Shown: positions 40,827 to 50,073 of the stretch, one piece after another
Numbering within the stretch: the first letter of the stretch is position 1
How the letters are laid out: each line of letters begins with the position of its first letter
Assembly (NCBI RefSeq): GCF_004104355.1
Contig: NZ_RJLM01000013.1
Coordinates: 390-64,389, forward strand
Source of the DNA: Photobacterium chitinilyticum
GTDB taxonomy: Bacteria; Pseudomonadota; Gammaproteobacteria; Enterobacterales; Vibrionaceae
DNA length: 64,000 nucleotides
Direction: 5' to 3'
Notes under the pieces: model-generated
The model's database searches: none
Told to the model about the DNA's origin: nothing
What the model saw: only the letters and a program-made list of their open reading frames with translations
Made by a program: the position numbers and the translations under genes

Positions 40827-42200
40827 TTATATCACTCGGGAAAACTGCTGCTGGCGCGCACGATCGCGAAGGTATTTATCAAAGCACATGCAAATATTGC
40901 GGATCAACAGGCGACCTCTCAGCTCCACCTGGATGAAACGTTCATCAACGGTCACCAGCTCGTCATTAATAAAAGTCTGCAGCAATTCCAAATCTTCGGC
41001 AAAGTAAGTTTTAAAATCCAGATCAAAGCGCTGCTCGATATCAGTCATATCCAGCTGGAAGTTACAAATCAGCGCTTTAATGACTTCACGACGCAACAGA
41101 TCATCCGCATCTAGTGAGACACCTTTCCAAAGCGCTTCACGCTTGTCCGTCACGCTGGCATAGTATTTTTTCAGCTCTTTCTGATTTTGTGCGTAGCAGT
41201 CACCAATCATCGAAATTGCCGACACACCCAGCCCTAGCAGATCACAGTCACCCTGGGTGGTATAGCCCTGGAAGTTACGATGCAGTATCCCGTTTCGCTG
41301 CGCCACGGCCAGCTCATCATCCGGCAGCGCAAAATGATCCATACCGATAAACTGATAGCCAACTCCCGTCAGGGTTGCAATGGTATCTTGCAAAATAGCC
41401 AGCTTCTCTTTCGCTGCCGGTAAATCAGCCTCGTTGATTTTACGCTGCGCAGCAAACAATTTTGGCATGTGGGCATAATTGAAAATCGATAGTCGTCCCG
41501 GCTTCAGGGTCAATACCTGCTCAAGCGTTTTGGCAAACAGCTCACGGTTCTGTTTCGGCAGGCCATAGATCAAATCCAGGTTGGTCGAACGGAAGCCCAG
41601 CTCTTTTGCCCGCTCTACCATGGCAAAAATGAATTCTTCATCCTGCTCACGGTTGACCAGTTTCTGCACTTCCTTGTTAAAGTCCTGCACGCCAATGCTC
41701 AGACGGTTAAACCCTTCTGCACGCAGGTGATCGAGCATATCGAGGTCAATTTCTCGCGGATCCACCTCAATACTGATTTCAGCATCTGAAGCGAAGTTAA
41801 ACAGCTCACGCAGTAAGCCCATCAGACGGCTTACTTGCGGCTTGGTAAGGAACGTCGGAGTTCCTCCCCCCCAGTGTAATTGGCTTACATTACGCTCCCC
41901 CAGCAGTGCGGCGCGCTGGCGGATCTCCTGCTCTAGGACATCAAGATACTGATCAGCCTTGTGTTGATGGCGAGTAATGATTTTATTGCATCCGCAGTAA
42001 TAGCACAGCTTGTGGCAAAACGGGATATGGACATACAGTGAAAGGTTGCGATCAGGGTATTGCGCACACGCCATATCAAATTCCGCCGGCGTAAAGGCTT
42101 CATGAAACTCAAGGGCGGTCGGGTATGAGGTATAGCGGGGGCCTGAGTAATTATATTTTTCTATCAGTGCCTGATCCCAAATAATCTGCTCATGTGACAT
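40827..42200 (-). CDS. hemN: oxygen-independent coproporphyrinogen III oxidase
   Basis: Radical-SAM enzyme that turns coproporphyrinogen III into protoporphyrinogen IX without oxygen. The 457-residue protein has the 4Fe-4S motif CHKLCYYCGC (CxxxCxxC plus the extra cysteine typical of HemN), the glycine-rich GGGTPTF and a C-terminal HemN domain. Length matches E. coli HemN, so it is not the shorter HemW. I saw no clear FNR site upstream. Confidence 0.97.
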   Translation of the reverse strand: MSHEQIIWDQALIEKYNYSGPRYTSYPTALEFHEAFTPAEFDMACAQYPDRNLSLYVHIPFCHKLCYYCGCNKIITRHQHKADQYLDVLEQEIRQRAALLGERNVSQLHWGGGTPTFLTKPQVSRLMGLLRELFNFASDAEISIEVDPREIDLDMLDHLRAEGFNRLSIGVQDFNKEVQKLVNREQDEEFIFAMVERAKELGFRSTNLDLIYGLPKQNRELFAKTLEQVLTLKPGRLSIFNYAHMPKLFAAQRKINEADLPAAKEKLAILQDTIATLTGVGYQFIGMDHFALPDDELAVAQRNGILHRNFQGYTTQGDCDLLGLGVSAISMIGDCYAQNQKELKKYYASVTDKREALWKGVSLDADDLLRREVIKALICNFQLDMTDIEQRFDLDFKTYFAEDLELLQTFINDELVTVDERFIQVELRGRLLIRNICMCFDKYLRDRARQQQFSRVI

Positions 42201-42340
42201 GACATATTTCCACTAGTGGTCTGGGGGATAAATTGCGAATGCCAAGTTTGCCATAACTTGGTAAAGATGTAGATATTTTACTTTTTACAGATAACTGAAA
42301 TGATGACTAGCTCAGATATTGCCTTGGCTATTAGTCAGAA

Positions 42341-42376
42341 GCCTCACCCATCTGATAGCTTCAGTATAGATGAGGC
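42341..42376 (-). terminator. hairpin downstream of DUF2489 gene
   Basis: GCCTCA (42341-42346) pairs with TGAGGC (42371-42376) around a 24-base loop that can pair further (CATCT/AGATG). It follows the stop of the yihI-DUF2489 genes on the minus strand; the U-run is poor. Confidence 0.45.
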
Positions 42377-42384
42377 CTGTCATT

Positions 42385-42885
42385 CTAATAAACGCTTGGC
42401 GTGATCCCGGCTTTCAGCGTCAGAACCACATCCAGCTCGCACTTGATGTCGGCAAGCAAACGAGCTTCAGCTTTCATCCGGCGTAAATCCAGCTCCATCC
42501 GTTCTTTCTTCTGCAGAGCCTTTCTAGCATCGCCGCGCGGCATGTCTTTCACGACATGATACAACTCGTTCATCGCCGGATACTGGCTGGCAAAATCAAC
42601 CTGTCGATCGCCCTGAAGCACTTCCATCAGCTTATAGAGACGGATGGCCACTTCTGACATATCGCACTGATCCTGCTTGCCGGCTTCGGCAATAATGAGC
42701 ACACTCTCCATAATATTGCTATTGCGCTCTTGAATTTTCTCGGCCTGCTGAAGGTTTGTCCGCTCCAGAAAGGCTTTATGACGTGCATTTTGCTGGTACA
42801 GTTTAAACAATAAGTAGCCGGCATACATTGCCAGTACGGCAACAATACTGCCAGCCAGTCCTAACCAAAGCGTCATATCCTGCAA
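42385..42885 (-). CDS. DUF2489 family membrane-anchored protein
   Basis: A 166-residue protein with one N-terminal membrane segment (about 7-28) and a helical cytoplasmic part containing IMESVLIIAEAGKQDQCDMSEVAIRLYKLMEVL, the mark of DUF2489. Function unknown. It lies three bases after yihI and is cotranscribed with it, as in other vibrios. Confidence 0.87.
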   Translation of the reverse strand: MQDMTLWLGLAGSIVAVLAMYAGYLLFKLYQQNARHKAFLERTNLQQAEKIQERNSNIMESVLIIAEAGKQDQCDMSEVAIRLYKLMEVLQGDRQVDFASQYPAMNELYHVVKDMPRGDARKALQKKERMELDLRRMKAEARLLADIKCELDVVLTLKAGITPSVY

Positions 42886-42888
42886 CGA

Positions 42889-43470
42889 TTACTCCTTATC
42901 GGACGAGCTCTCGCCTGAGTCCTCAAAAGGGTTCTCAAATGAGCCAAAATCCGAGTTTTCAAACTGCTCAAGCAAATCATCATCAGAAGAGATACCTGCT
43001 ACCGGTGCAAAGCCATCAGCGGCTTCAGGTACATTGTCTTCCAGCAGACCCAGCTGGTTCATTAGCTGCTCGATACGATCCAGCTTCTGATCAACCTGCT
43101 TCTGCAGGCCAGCTCCTAGGTTTTCACCCGCTTCGATACGGTCAAGCAACACCATCAGCTGTGCATCGTTTTCCAGCATCGCCAGTTCCTGCTCGGCACT
43201 CAGGCGGCGCTCTTTCTTGGTTGTCGGCTTCTTGGCCTCAACAATCAGGGCGACCGGCTTCTTGCTGCCGTGGCGCGGATCTTTGCGTTTCGCCTGTGCT
43301 CTCGCATCTTCTGTCTGGACAGCCGAGTGACGGCTACCAGACTTCAGGCCTTTGCGCTTTTTGTCTTTCTGACGCTTACGCGCTTCTAGATCTGCTCTAG
43401 TCGTTGATTTTTGAGAATATTCTGCAGGACCTTCCGATCCTGGTGTACGGGTTCTTTTCTTACGGGTCAT
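42889..43470 (-). CDS. yihI: Der GTPase-activating protein YihI
   Basis: Stimulates the GTPase of the ribosome assembly factor Der. The 193-residue protein has a very basic, disordered N-terminus (MTRKKRTRTPG, then KRQKDKKRKGLKSGSRHS) and an acidic C-terminal half with a conserved helix (ELAMLENDAQLMVLLDRIEAG), the known YihI layout. Its start overlaps the last base of the methyltransferase gene. Confidence 0.92.
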   Translation of the reverse strand: MTRKKRTRTPGSEGPAEYSQKSTTRADLEARKRQKDKKRKGLKSGSRHSAVQTEDARAQAKRKDPRHGSKKPVALIVEAKKPTTKKERRLSAEQELAMLENDAQLMVLLDRIEAGENLGAGLQKQVDQKLDRIEQLMNQLGLLEDNVPEAADGFAPVAGISSDDDLLEQFENSDFGSFENPFEDSGESSSDKE

Positions 43471-44111
43471 TACTGGGTTTTCCTCAGCAAAATTACATCA
43501 TTTCCAACAAACTCGACTTTCAGGCCATCGCGCTTTGCCAGATAGCGAAAAGTCTCGCGGCTGAAAAAGCTCACGTGGGTTGGATCGTTCTTGTAATGCC
43601 ATTGCACAAAGGCATCTGCATCTGTTGCTAACTTGGTCATGATCCCTAGCCATCCGCCAGGTTTCACCATATCTGTTAGCAGCCTCCATTCCTTCGCAGG
43701 CGTATAAAAGTGTTCAATTGCTTCTGTACAGGTGACAAAGTCATACTGCCTATCCAGTACGGCAGAGACATCGGCAAAATACGGATCATATATAGCCATA
43801 TTATACCCCATCTCTGCCAGCATCACGGACAGAGTCGGTCCCGGGCCACTGCCAAAATCCAGTCCGGAGCACGGTGACGCTCCCAGCCGCTCAACCAGCG
43901 GTTGGGCAAGGCGGTTCAGAAAACCACGATAGCCCTGATCGTCAGGGTTATTTTCATGCTGATCGTAGACCGCTTTTTCATCTTCCGGTGACAACAGCGC
44001 CTCAGGATCCGCAAAGATCAGCGCGCAAGCCTGGCAGCGAAAATACACCCGTCGCTTGTCTTGGTGAAAAGCATCGGCCGACTGGCTACTGCATAACGGG
44101 CAGAGTTGCAT
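43470..44111 (-). CDS. class I SAM-dependent methyltransferase with N-terminal zinc-knuckle cysteines
   Basis: A 213-residue protein beginning CPLC and RCQAC after the initiator segment (two CxxC pairs, a likely zinc ribbon) followed by a methyltransferase domain with the SAM motif LDFGSGPGPT and VTCTEAIEHF. Substrate unknown; it might act on an aromatic or a macromolecule. The frame is open 111 codons further upstream, but that stretch is the csrC RNA gene; ATG 44111 with AGGAGA eight bases before it is the proper start. Confidence 0.88.
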   Translation of the reverse strand: MQLCPLCSSQSADAFHQDKRRVYFRCQACALIFADPEALLSPEDEKAVYDQHENNPDDQGYRGFLNRLAQPLVERLGASPCSGLDFGSGPGPTLSVMLAEMGYNMAIYDPYFADVSAVLDRQYDFVTCTEAIEHFYTPAKEWRLLTDMVKPGGWLGIMTKLATDADAFVQWHYKNDPTHVSFFSRETFRYLAKRDGLKVEFVGNDVILLRKTQ

Positions 44112-44251
44112 GACGAACTGTCTCCTATTAACCAAAATGCTACACAGCACATATGGCAATTTGGCGTAAAATGAAGCCGGGTATAATAGCAGATTCGATC
44201 GAGAAATGTGCACTTTCGCACCAGATAGGCAAGGGCCAGAAGGGGCGTTGT

Positions 44252-44619
44252 AGAAAAGAAAAAAGCGACAGGTAATCACCTGTCGCTCTATGGGGTCGCC
44301 ATTGCTGGCTTTGATCCTGTCTAGTCTGTCCTTAACCAGTATATAAACATCCCGGTCTGACAATAGTCCTTTTGTTATTAATGCTTTCCCTGCCAACGTT
44401 GCTTGTTCTTCATCATCCTGATGAATTTTTACCGTCCGTGCCACTATTCCCTGTAACGTCGATCATTCCCTGACCGGCTTATCCATAAAGCTGTTGTCAT
44501 CCTGACAACACAATTCACCATCCCTGTGGGTACACTTTCCCTCGCGCACCGTATTCTTCAGGCTACTTGCCTATGCCGTCAATGGCGCTTCCTATCCTTT
44601 GCCGCTCTCCCTGTCGACA
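44252..44619 (-). ncRNA. csrC: CsrA-sequestering small RNA CsrC
   Basis: On the minus strand, about 300 bases (44310-44612) hold sixteen GGA motifs, mostly as CAGGGA, AGGATG or AAGGA, several in hairpin loops such as GTTGTC-AGGAT-GACAAC (44491-44507). The gene ends in a strong terminator (AGCGACAGGT/ACCTGTCGCT, 44264-44287, then T6CT4) that closely resembles the E. coli csrC terminator. It lies between engB and yihI, the csrC position in E. coli. Such RNAs bind many CsrA dimers and relieve CsrA repression of carbon storage, motility and virulence genes. The 5' end is inferred from a TAAAGT -10 at 44626-44631. Confidence 0.9.
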
Positions 44620-44767
44620 ACGGATACTTTACGCCGATTCAGCTCGGATACAAGATTGCCTCACACACATACTTTTCTGAAATATTATTTCAATATTAAT
44701 AACCATATGATCTATATGGTAATGGTTCCAATATCCCATGAGTCTTTCATCATCATCGGCTAGCCTG

Positions 44768-44785
44768 AATGGCAGATCTCTTACA
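44768..44785 (-). promoter_or_regulatory. UvrY/VarA (GacA-type) binding site upstream of csrC
   Basis: TGTAAGAGATCT (minus strand, 44774-44785) is the left two thirds of the 18-base GacA/UvrY palindrome TGTAAG-N6-CTTACA. It lies about 150-165 bases upstream of the inferred csrC start, a distance similar to that of the UvrY site at E. coli csrB. The right half-site is degenerate. Confidence 0.7.
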
Positions 44786-44868
44786 AGCTACTCAGCTATC
44801 GGCGTTTTTGCGGTGTTTATTGTCATTAAATTGCAAGCGCTACCGTCCCTCCTTAATTAGGCGGAATG

Positions 44869-44894
44869 CAAAAAGGCAGCCGAGGCTGCCTTTT
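44869..44894. terminator. terminator of the cytochrome c4 gene
   Basis: GGCAGCC-GA-GGCTGCC stem (44875-44890 region) flanked by A5 and TTTTATT; on the minus strand it follows the cytochrome stop codon, and it could also work on the plus strand. Confidence 0.85.
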
Positions 44895-44921
44895 ATTACA
44901 CAATACTGGAATACTATTTAT

Positions 44922-45539
44922 TTAGTGTAAGCCACCTACGTACTGTGACAGGGCGGTAATTTCGTCATCAGACAATTTTGCGGCAACAGAACGCATCATC
45001 TCATTGAGATCGTTACTACGCTGGCCTGCACGGAATTTATCCAGCTGCAGTTTTACGTACTCGGCATTCTGGCCAGAAATTTTAGGGAAGCCAGACAGGC
45101 TGGTACCGTTACCACGAGGACCGTGGCAGGCAGTACACGCCGCAATACCACGCTCGGCATCACCAAAGCGATACAGTTGCTGGCCAATTTCGACCGAAGA
45201 CTCTGGGGTCGTATTATCTGAAATAGGTAGGGTTGAGTAGTAAGCCGCCAGATCTGCCATATCCTGTTCGGTCAGAGGCATTGCCATCCCCCCCATAACC
45301 GGATCATTTCGGCCTTGCTTACCACCCGTCGTCATTGCTAGCTTGAAATCCTTGAGCTGTTTTTCAAGATAGCCAGGGTGCTGGCCGGCAATTTTCGGGT
45401 ATTGCGCCATTATGCTATTACCATCTGCCCCATGGCAGGCTGCACATGTCGCGGCTTTCGCTTTTCCAGCTTCTGCATCTCCCTGGGCCCAGGCTGAGCA
45501 ACTGGCAAGAAGAGTCAATATTAATGCTAATTTCTTCAT
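44922..45539 (-). CDS. dihaem cytochrome c4
   Basis: A 205-residue periplasmic electron carrier with a Sec signal peptide (MKKLALILTLLASCSAWA) and two haem-attachment motifs, CAACH (32-36) and CTACH near residue 130, each with a downstream methionine ligand in the same half. It delivers electrons to terminal oxidases such as cbb3. I use ATG 45539, preceded by GGAA; the longer open frame adds 27 unlikely residues. Confidence 0.93.
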   Translation of the reverse strand: MKKLALILTLLASCSAWAQGDAEAGKAKAATCAACHGADGNSIMAQYPKIAGQHPGYLEKQLKDFKLAMTTGGKQGRNDPVMGGMAMPLTEQDMADLAAYYSTLPISDNTTPESSVEIGQQLYRFGDAERGIAACTACHGPRGNGTSLSGFPKISGQNAEYVKLQLDKFRAGQRSNDLNEMMRSVAAKLSDDEITALSQYVGGLH

Positions 45540-45697
45540 GACATTCCGTTTATAATTATAGAGCTTCCAGTACCACAAGTAATGCTCAGTTACATGGTAT
45601 ACAATGCGACCACAAACCAAGCACGGTTTTCATTCATTTTACACAATTTCACATAAAAGTAATCAGTCGACTACATGAAGACTTGACGGAGTTAACA

Positions 45698-46363
45698 GTG
45701 AATCAACCTCTCAACTATAGAAATACAGGATTCATCACAAGTGCACCGGACATTCGTCACTTGCCAAACGACACAGGCGTTGAGATCGCATTTGCTGGCC
45801 GCTCCAATGCAGGTAAGTCTAGTGCCCTAAACCGTATTACCGACCAGAAAAGCCTAGCACGTACTTCCAAAACACCGGGGCGTACCCAGCTCATTAATAT
45901 GTTCGAGGTCATCAATGGCTGTAACCTGATCGATCTGCCAGGCTACGGTTTTGCCCAGGTCCCGCTGGAAATGAAACTAAAGTGGCAGAGGTCACTGGGT
46001 GAGTACCTTCAGAAACGCGAGTGTCTACAAGGCCTGGTAGTACTGATGGATATTCGTCATCCGATGAAAGACCTGGATCAGCAGATGATCAGCTGGGCTG
46101 TCGAAAGCCGATTACCGGTATTGGTATTGCTAACCAAAGCCGACAAGCTGAAAAGCGGTGCCCGGAAAAAACAGCTAATGACAGTACGCAATACCGCACT
46201 AAGCTTTGGCGGTGATGTGGAGGTAGAGGTATTTTCTGCCCTGAAAGGCATTGGTGTTGATCAAGTGCGCCGCAAGCTCGATGAGTGGTTTGCCCCTGAG
46301 CTGGCCCGTCAGCAGACACTACTTGAAGACAATACAGAAACAGCAAACGATGATGCTGAGTAA
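45698..46363 (+). CDS. engB: ribosome biogenesis GTPase YihA/EngB
   Basis: Essential GTPase for 50S assembly. The 221-residue protein has G1 [10 protein letters not shown]3 DLPGYGFA and G4 LTKADK. The open frame starts at TTG 45683, but GTG 45698 follows GGAG at six bases and its product ([11 protein letters not shown] after the initiator) aligns with the E. coli start. Divergent from the cytochrome gene. Confidence 0.95.
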   Translation: MNQPLNYRNTGFITSAPDIRHLPNDTGVEIAFAGRSNAGKSSALNRITDQKSLARTSKTPGRTQLINMFEVINGCNLIDLPGYGFAQVPLEMKLKWQRSLGEYLQKRECLQGLVVLMDIRHPMKDLDQQMISWAVESRLPVLVLLTKADKLKSGARKKQLMTVRNTALSFGGDVEVEVFSALKGIGVDQVRRKLDEWFAPELARQQTLLEDNTETANDDAE

Positions 46364-46403
46364 CTGATAATTCGCGAGACGATGGCACTATGGACAGGGC
46401 CAT

Positions 46404-46496
46404 AAAAATTCCCCACCTTCCAGGTGGGGCAACGGGAGAGAAATAGGAGGTTTTTATTTTTGTCCTAAAAGGATCAATGAATTCCCTCACCAACGC
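46404..46496 (-). ncRNA. candidate small RNA near engB
   Basis: On the minus strand a terminator (CCCCACCT-GGA-AGGTGGGG, 46411-46429, then AATTTTTA) is preceded by an unstructured C/U-rich stretch with CCTCCTATTTCTCTCCC and a small hairpin. CCTCC is complementary to Shine-Dalgarno sequences, as in many Hfq-dependent sRNAs. A possible promoter is TGGTTA (46527-46532) and GATAAA (46503-46508), 18 bases apart; it is weak. No gene on this strand explains the terminator. Ends are estimates. Confidence 0.4.
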
Positions 46497-46699
46497 AAGT
46501 TTTTTATCCTGATCCTGCTTGTTTTTTAACCAGCCATTCCTGCACCCAGCCCGCCATTACCACACCTAAACATTGATTTTTACCCATTTGACGGTAAATC
46601 TATACTCAGTTGTTTTTTAGTGCAAATTAACCATGAAAAAACATCAAGTGCACAAGGCTGCTTATGGAATTTAATTACACTTTTATAAATATACAGGCG

Positions 46700-46797
46700 A
46701 AAAAAAAGCCACCCCAATCTGAGAGTGACTATTTCATGGATGTGTTGGCCAGCCGGTATAAAGACCCGCTACCAAAAACAAATATGAACAAGAAGCA
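46700..46797 (-). ncRNA. candidate small RNA downstream of Spot 42 (VSsrna24-like position)
   Basis: Minus strand: a perfect -10 TATAAT (46804-46809), then about 98 bases ending in a nine-pair terminator stem (46707-46715 with 46722-46730, with G-U pairs) and eight T. A second hairpin (AGCGGGT/ACCGGCT) lies in the middle. No open frame of note. In Aliivibrio salmonicida a glucose-repressed sRNA, VSsrna24, is encoded immediately downstream of spf; this element occupies the corresponding place, but I cannot compare the sequences here. Confidence 0.55.
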
Positions 46798-47032
46798 TGC
46801 ATGATTATACCCACCTATTGATAACAATTAAAGTAATTACTCTAATTTTTAGGCATGAATAGCTGAGGCCTTTATTTATAAAGGACATGCACCATTCAGC
46901 GGAAAAACGAGCACTTAAGTCGAACAAGCATCACTATGCATACTTCTTCGCCAGCATTGGGGCAGAAAAAGCCAGATAAGGGACTTTAAAAGGGGGAAAA
47001 AACAACAAGCGGGAGAATTTTTGGCGCCCAAT

Positions 47033-47134
47033 AAAAAACGCCCTGGTCAAAAGACCAGGGCGGCTGAATCAGCCAAATCCAATAACGTGAAACAAAAGGT
47101 CTGAAAGATAGAACATCTTACCTCTGTACCCTAC
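47033..47134 (-). ncRNA. spf: Spot 42 small RNA
   Basis: The minus strand from 47134 reads GTAGGGTACAGAGGTAAGAT and continues almost as in E. coli Spot 42, including the three unstructured target-pairing regions, and ends in the GCCCTGGTC/GACCAGGGC terminator with T6. Spot 42 works with Hfq to repress secondary carbon metabolism genes when glucose is present and is itself repressed by CRP-cAMP in E. coli. It sits between polA and engB, its standard place. A likely -10 is TACAGT, nine bases before the start. Confidence 0.97.
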
Positions 47135-47247
47135 GCAGATAACTGTATATCAATTGCACAGATTTGAAAAGTCATTTTTGTAATTTTTTTTCATCAAACC
47201 GTAACTAAATTTAGAATAACGTAATTTTACTATTCTTTATTTTTCAT

Positions 47248-47277
47248 AAAAAAATAGCTGACCTAAGCCAGCTATTT
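47248..47277 (-). terminator. terminator of polA
   Basis: AAATAGCTG (47252-47260) pairs with CAGCTATTT (47269-47277); on the minus strand a T7 run follows. It lies directly after the polA stop. Confidence 0.9.
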
Positions 47278-47301
47278 CCTTAGTTATAACATATAAAACA
47301 C

Positions 47302-50073
47302 TTAATGGGCTTCGTCCCAGTTCAAGCCGGCCCCTGCATCAGCTATCAGGGGAACATCCAGTTCAGCCGCAGACTCCATCAGGCTACGGATCTCAGCCGT
47401 CACACTTTCTAGCTCAGATTCCTGTACTTCAAAAACAAGTTCGTCATGAACTTGCATGAGTAACCGAACACGGCCCACTTCTTGTTTCTCTACCCACTGA
47501 TCGACCAATATCATCGCACGCTTGATGATATCGGCTGCTGTTCCCTGCATTGGCGCATTGATCGCCGCACGCTCTGCCGCCTTGCGACGAATGCCATTAC
47601 GGGATTTGATATCTGGCAGATACAGACGACGGCCAAACAAGGTTTCCACATACCCTTGCTCGCTTGCTGTCGTGCGGGTACTTTCCATATATTCCAATAC
47701 CCCCGGGTAACGTTCAAAATACACATTCATGTAGTCCTGCGCTTCGTTACGCCCCATATCGAGCTGCTTCGCCAAGCCAAAAGCACTCATCCCGTAGATC
47801 AAACCAAAGTTGATTGCCTTAGCACGACGGCGCTGCTCGCTGGTAACTGACTCAATAGGCAAACCCAGTATTTCTGCCGCCGTTGCTGCGTGAATATCTT
47901 TGCCATGCCTGAATGCATCCAACAACGCCTTGTCACCGGACAGATGCGCCATGATCCGTAATTCAATCTGCGAGTAGTCGACTGCCAGCACTTTATAGCC
48001 GGTCGGAGCAATAAATGCCTTACGGATCCGGCGGCCTTCTTCGTTACGAACCGGAATATTCTGCAGATTAGGATCGCTCGACGATAGGCGGCCTGTCGCA
48101 GTAACAGCCTGGTGATAGGAGGTATGCACACGGCCTGTCGCCGGGTTGACCATCTTCGGTAACTTATCCGTGTAGGTCGACTTTAGTTTCGCCAGACTGC
48201 GATATTCCAGGATCAGTTTCGGCAATGGGTAGTCCAATGCCAGTTCCTGCAATACCTCTTCATTGGTTGAAGGGGCGCCTGATGGTGTTTTCTTCAGTAC
48301 CGGTAATCCCATCTTCTCAAACAGGATCGCCTGAAGCTGCTTTGGCGAACTAAGATTAAATTCCTGCTCTGCAATCTCAAACGCCTTTTTCTCCAGCTCA
48401 TCAAGACGAACGGCAATTTCTGCAGACTGTGCACTAAGCTGCATGCTGTCAATCAGCACTCCGGTACGCTCTATACGTGACAGCACTGGTACCAATGGCA
48501 TCTCGATATCTTCAAATACCGATTTCAGCTTCTCGTCAGCGTTCACCTTTTCTATCAGAAGATTATGCAGCCGCAGTGTAATGTCGGCATCTTCCGCCGC
48601 ATATGGCCCCGCCTGTTCCAGATCAATCTGGTTAAACGTCAGCTGCTTTTTGCCTTTGCCGGCAATTTCTTCGAAGCTAATATTTTTGTGCTCTAGATAA
48701 CGCAGAGCCAAACTGTCCATGTCATGACGACCGACCACACTATTGAAGACATAAGACTCCAGCATGGTGTCATATTGGATCCCCTGCATCTCAATATCGT
48801 AACGAGCCAGGATGCTGGCATCGAACTTCAGGTTTTGCCCCACCTTCATTTGTGCCGGATCCTCCAGCAACGGCTTAAGCTGTGCCAGTACCCAATCACG
48901 ACTCAGCTGGGCCGGAACATCGAGGTAGTCATGGGCAACAGGCACATAGGCTGCCTTGCCTTCTTCCACCGCAAACGACACCCCGATTAAATTGGCTGTC
49001 ATATAGTCAAGGCCGTCGGTTTCAGTATCGAATGCTACCACATCCGCACCCTTCAGCTGTTCTAGCCAGGCATTGAAAGCAGCCTCATCCAGCACGGTTT
49101 CATAACCACTGCGATCTATCGTCGGTGCCACCGCTTTCTTCTCGGCGGCAGGTTGTGCCGATTGTTCATCGGCAACAATTTTACCGTCGCTGCCATCGAG
49201 CATTTCTGCCAACCAGCGGCGGAACTGCAGCTTGCCGAACAGTTTGATCAGCTCATCGGTATCAGGCTCACCTTTACGTAGCTGATCAGGCGTCACATCC
49301 AGCTCAACATCCAGCTTGATCGTTGCCAGCTCATAGGACAAGTATGCCGAATCTTTATGCTCTTCCAGTTTCTTTGGCATCGTCTTCGAGCCGCGAAAGC
49401 CCAATGGCGGGATGGCATCAAGGTTGTCATACAATGCATCCAAGCTACCGATACCCGTGAGCAATGCCTTGGCAGTCTTCTCTCCGACCCCTGGAACACC
49501 CGGAATGTTATCCACTTTGTCGCCCATTAGCGCCAGATAGTCGATGATCAGTTCAGGACCGATACCGAACTTATCGACAACGCCGGCCGGATCCATAACG
49601 ACATCTGTCATGGTATTGATCAAAGTGACGTTCTGATCTACCAACTGGGCCATATCTTTATCACCAGTACTGATCAGCACCGGCATATTTTCCTTGGATG
49701 CCTGAGTGGCCAGAGTCCCGATCACATCATCCGCTTCTACCCCGGGAATCGAGATCAACGGGAGCCCCATCGCCTTGATCACTGCATGCAACGGCTCAAT
49801 CTGGCCTCGAAGATCATCAGGCATCGGCGGGCGGTTGGCCTTGTATTCCGGATATATATCATCGCGGAAGGTTTTGCCTTTGGCATCAAAGATCACGGCG
49901 ATATGCTCAGTTGAAAACTGGCGCAACAAACTGCGCAGCATATTAACGACACCGAATACGGCACCCGTCGGCTCACCGTCCGAATTAGTGAAGTTCGGTG
50001 CGGCATGGTAGGCGCGGTAGAGATAAGAGGAGCCATCAATCAGGATAAGTGGATTTTCAGGGATAGTTGCCAT
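47302..50073 (-). CDS. polA: DNA polymerase I
   Basis: Okazaki fragment processing and repair synthesis. The 923-residue protein has the 5'-3' exonuclease domain (about 1-290), the 3'-5' exonuclease domain with intact ExoI motif FDTETDGLD, so proofreading should be active, and the polymerase domain with motif [13 protein letters not shown], motif [14 protein letters not shown] and motif C VHDELVFE. Length is as in E. coli (928). Confidence 0.98.
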   Translation of the reverse strand: MATIPENPLILIDGSSYLYRAYHAAPNFTNSDGEPTGAVFGVVNMLRSLLRQFSTEHIAVIFDAKGKTFRDDIYPEYKANRPPMPDDLRGQIEPLHAVIKAMGLPLISIPGVEADDVIGTLATQASKENMPVLISTGDKDMAQLVDQNVTLINTMTDVVMDPAGVVDKFGIGPELIIDYLALMGDKVDNIPGVPGVGEKTAKALLTGIGSLDALYDNLDAIPPLGFRGSKTMPKKLEEHKDSAYLSYELATIKLDVELDVTPDQLRKGEPDTDELIKLFGKLQFRRWLAEMLDGSDGKIVADEQSAQPAAEKKAVAPTIDRSGYETVLDEAAFNAWLEQLKGADVVAFDTETDGLDYMTANLIGVSFAVEEGKAAYVPVAHDYLDVPAQLSRDWVLAQLKPLLEDPAQMKVGQNLKFDASILARYDIEMQGIQYDTMLESYVFNSVVGRHDMDSLALRYLEHKNISFEEIAGKGKKQLTFNQIDLEQAGPYAAEDADITLRLHNLLIEKVNADEKLKSVFEDIEMPLVPVLSRIERTGVLIDSMQLSAQSAEIAVRLDELEKKAFEIAEQEFNLSSPKQLQAILFEKMGLPVLKKTPSGAPSTNEEVLQELALDYPLPKLILEYRSLAKLKSTYTDKLPKMVNPATGRVHTSYHQAVTATGRLSSSDPNLQNIPVRNEEGRRIRKAFIAPTGYKVLAVDYSQIELRIMAHLSGDKALLDAFRHGKDIHAATAAEILGLPIESVTSEQRRRAKAINFGLIYGMSAFGLAKQLDMGRNEAQDYMNVYFERYPGVLEYMESTRTTASEQGYVETLFGRRLYLPDIKSRNGIRRKAAERAAINAPMQGTAADIIKRAMILVDQWVEKQEVGRVRLLMQVHDELVFEVQESELESVTAEIRSLMESAAELDVPLIADAGAGLNWDEAH

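Noticed and set aside
44112-44444. 111-codon upstream extension of the methyltransferase, starting GTG 44444 (MARTVKIHQDDEEQ)
   Set aside because: It coincides with the csrC RNA gene and runs through its terminator; the second half has no protein-like composition and a better start with AGGAGA exists at 44111.
46089-46493. 134-codon minus-strand frame over the engB 3' end
   Set aside because: Antisense shadow of engB that also crosses a terminator hairpin.
47135-47200. CRP site upstream of spf
   Set aside because: Only a TGTGC half-site without a matching partner could be found, although CRP control is expected from E. coli.
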